Shown here one piece after another: positions 61,604 to 64,000 of a DNA stretch of 64,000 nt; the stretch's first letter is position 1; each line of letters opens with the position of its first letter. The position numbers and the translations under genes are program-made. The notes under the pieces were generated by a model. It did no database searches, was not told the origin of the DNA, and saw only the letters and a program-made list of their open reading frames with translations. Location: the NCBI RefSeq assembly GCF_020382885.2, contig NC_058513.1, positions 18,625,641 through 18,689,640 on the forward strand. The letters run 5' to 3'. The DNA is from Scatophagus argus (Eukaryota; Chordata; Actinopteri; Scatophagidae).

Positions 61604-62630
61604 CTGATGGGGGGAGAACACAGCATCAGTTAACAGCACGACACACACACACACACACACATCACATCCTGGCTGATGCCTTTGTAGCAGCAGAGCTGTG
61701 CGACCTGACAAAGTGCACATCTCAAATAAAACCATTCTGGGCTTTGTGAGATCACAGTGACGGGAGGGAAAACGTTGTCAGGCTGGATGAAAACGTCTAA
61801 ATGTCGCTAACTCGGGAAGTCGTCCTTTATTGGGCATAACGTCCTGAAGCTCAGTGACTGCGTGTGGTGCAGGGTGGCATTACGGGATCCAAACTGACGG
61901 AGTTGTGTTAAACCGAATCCAGATGTGGAGTGCAGTATGTGAAGTGTAGGTCTGGGAGCAGCTGCAGACTGTCTGCTGCTCCCACTGATGCTTATAAATG
62001 ACAGGAAGTGACTCAGAGCCTCAGAACATACCGTGAGACAGCAGGACAGGGACGTTTTGGACCAAGTTGTAACAGTCCATGCGTTCCGCGTGTTACCGTC
62101 ACCTTACATAACCCCATTTGGGTTTCACTCCAGCTGTGCTGCAACATCTGTCACGGCGGCAGATCTTTCCTTTCTCAGTTCACTGCTCGTTTGTAAGTTG
62201 GGCGCCCCCACTCTGACCTGCTGGGACCAGTTAAGAGACGGTTCTGCCTCCAGCTGTGGGCTTTGGTGTCGAAAACATGTTTTCTCAGAGCGGAGTGAAG
62301 GAGAAGCAGCACACGGACACGAACACGTTGTGAACTGTTAAACAAAATCAAGTTTGTTTACGATGAAAACCCTCTGACCAACCAGAGGAAACCTCACAAT
62401 CCCCCGAAAACGGAGCATCCCTGGTGCAGGATGTTTGCAAAACGTTCATCAGATTCATAATAACAAACACAAAATCTGAGTGCAGTTCACTTTTCTTCTC
62501 AGAAAGTGTTTCATAGGGCTGAACAGAACACATTGCGTGGCTCCAGTCCAGTCTGAATCTGAATCAAGTTCAGCTCACAGGACTCGAATCACACACTGAT
62601 GAGTTTCACTTCGACCTCAGGTGCTGCATA

Positions 62631-62661
<31 letters not shown>

Positions 62662-64000
62662 TCAGTGGATTAGTGGCGCGCCAGCCGCTGCAGCTTTGAA
62701 GTGAACTGAATGGAGCCAGTCAGAGGGAAACACAGCGAGCTCAAACACACTGCAGGTGTCGGTAACAGCACCGCACTTGCTCAGGTCATAAAAGGTTAAT
62801 TCCACACTGAGCTGCTGAACGAAGCTGCAGCAGGAATATTTCAGCATTCACCACTCAGGTGTTAGTGTCCTTGAATGCACCAACAAGGAGACTTAAAAAC
62901 AACTCCTGCTCGAGTATTGTGTGAGCCTCCAAAGCCTCCGCAGCACACAGCTCCAAACACACTGGGTCACGTGCCTTCATCACCACGAACACACACACTG
63001 TAGTTTACTTTGACTCAAATAAAAACTCCCACCTTCATCCTCCTGCTGCGAAAGAGCAGCAAATGTGGATGAATCCACCACTGAAAATAATCCCAAAATC
63101 GATGCACTTTTCCTCCTGTTTCGAAGGTCACACTGGTCACACACCCGCATTATGCTTTCATTTTAAAATGTTCGCTGATTATGAAGGTTTGCAGCAGGTT
63201 TTATCTCTGCAACTCCAAGACACGAACAAAAATCCACTGACTCTGCAAATGATCTGTGAGTTGTAGTCGCACAAAACTTTTTAACCACTTCCACACTGCC
63301 AACTCGCAGAGAAACTGCAGCTCAAACATCCACTGACTAAAAACCAAACGGTGCCCTATTTTGCACTTAATCTGAAATCTCACTGCGAGCTGGATGAGCC
63401 CGAACTGGGAAAAATTCCTCCAGTTCTTGACAGGGTTGAGTCACCGTGCAACCATGTTTTGTTGACGCTGTATCCAAGTCTGTCAATCTGACAAAGAGCT
63501 CGCAAGTCTGGACGGGAAGCAGAAAAAAATAAAATGATAAAAGGAAAAACAGCTCTGATCCCCTCAAATGTGGGTAAAATAACTGTTTGACCCAGATCTG
63601 TGCCATTCAGGAAGTTACACAATCAGCCAATCAGCTCCAAGAGATGAATCATAACAGAAGACTTAACATGGTGTGGGTTTTTGTGTCTCACTGACAGCTT
63701 CCAGATTTCTTCCCTCAGATGAACAAATTCAAATCCTCTGACAGAAACTACACACAAACTTCTCAGGTCAAAGATGTGAGGAGAGGAGAGGACAAGATGG
63801 AGACGAGATGGAAGTTTGCATGAAAAGAACACGTGCCAAAACATGACAGCAGAGAGAAGATGAGCTAAAGGACGGATGTTAGGAGAGAAGAGCAGAAGAG
63901 CTTAAAGAAGAGGAAGACTCTGATCCTGCTCAACTCCATTCAGTCTGAACAGAACTCAGCAAAACTGGTGTGTTCACAGCTGCAGCTTCACAAAGTGTGT
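61604..64000 (-). other. htra1: htra1 intron 1 (partial)
   Basis: From the first exon seen to the window end. It holds an AC run at 61638-61660 (UG in the transcript) and a TG run at 62633-62661. No cysteine-rich IGFBP/Kazal exon or signal peptide was found, so the first exon lies beyond the window. Confidence 0.7.

Overview
The window is nuclear DNA from a ray-finned fish, probably a percomorph-type teleost. Genes are split into short exons with mostly compact introns, CA/TG microsatellites are very dense, and there are typical teleost dispersed repeats: a Tc1-like fragment with its terminal sequence, small TTAA-flanked inverted-repeat elements, and retroposon tails of the 'agaatcagaa...ttta' kind. 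No prokaryotic or viral gene, CRISPR array, rRNA or tRNA gene was recognised.

Six vertebrate genes were identified by assembling exons by hand from open frames, AG/GT borders and phase, then comparing the proteins with known families. From left to right: baiap2 (IRSp53; only the first coding exon at 11.2 kb, transcribed leftwards, so 1-11190 is its first intron); chmp6 (ESCRT-III subunit; 8 coding exons, 15.7-18.0 kb, minus); abca5 (full-size ABC transporter; 37 coding exons, 1660 aa, 21.3-35.6 kb, minus); asb3 (ankyrin/SOCS-box protein; 9 coding exons, 547 aa, 37.6-40.8 kb, minus); paat, the orthologue of human C10orf88 (8 coding exons, 41.7-46.5 kb, plus); and htra1 (secreted serine protease; the last 8 exons, 49.8-61.6 kb, minus, with the signal-peptide/IGFBP/Kazal exon beyond 64000). 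For abca5, asb3, chmp6 and paat the exon lengths add up to an intact multiple of three.

asb3, abca5, chmp6 and baiap2 form a leftward head-to-tail series. asb3 and paat are head to head across a very short shared promoter with a perfect CRE palindrome. paat and htra1 converge. The order joins three sets of genes that lie apart in human: BAIAP2-CHMP6 and ABCA5 on 17q, ASB3 on 2p, and C10orf88-HTRA1 on 10q26. There is no operon-like logic; the genes serve separate functions (actin/membrane curvature, endosomal sorting, lipid transport, ubiquitin ligation, ABC-transporter-associated ATPase, extracellular proteolysis).

The observations most worth a second look are: dinucleotide repeats placed with a consistent polarity at splice sites (UG before acceptors, CA after donors, including an arrangement like human CFTR exon 9); a GC-AG intron in abca5; an unassigned 114-bp exon-like segment in an abca5 intron; a CArG/ETS/CRE-like cluster inside baiap2 intron 1; a patterned 36/19-bp minisatellite; and a family of small TTAA-bounded elements.
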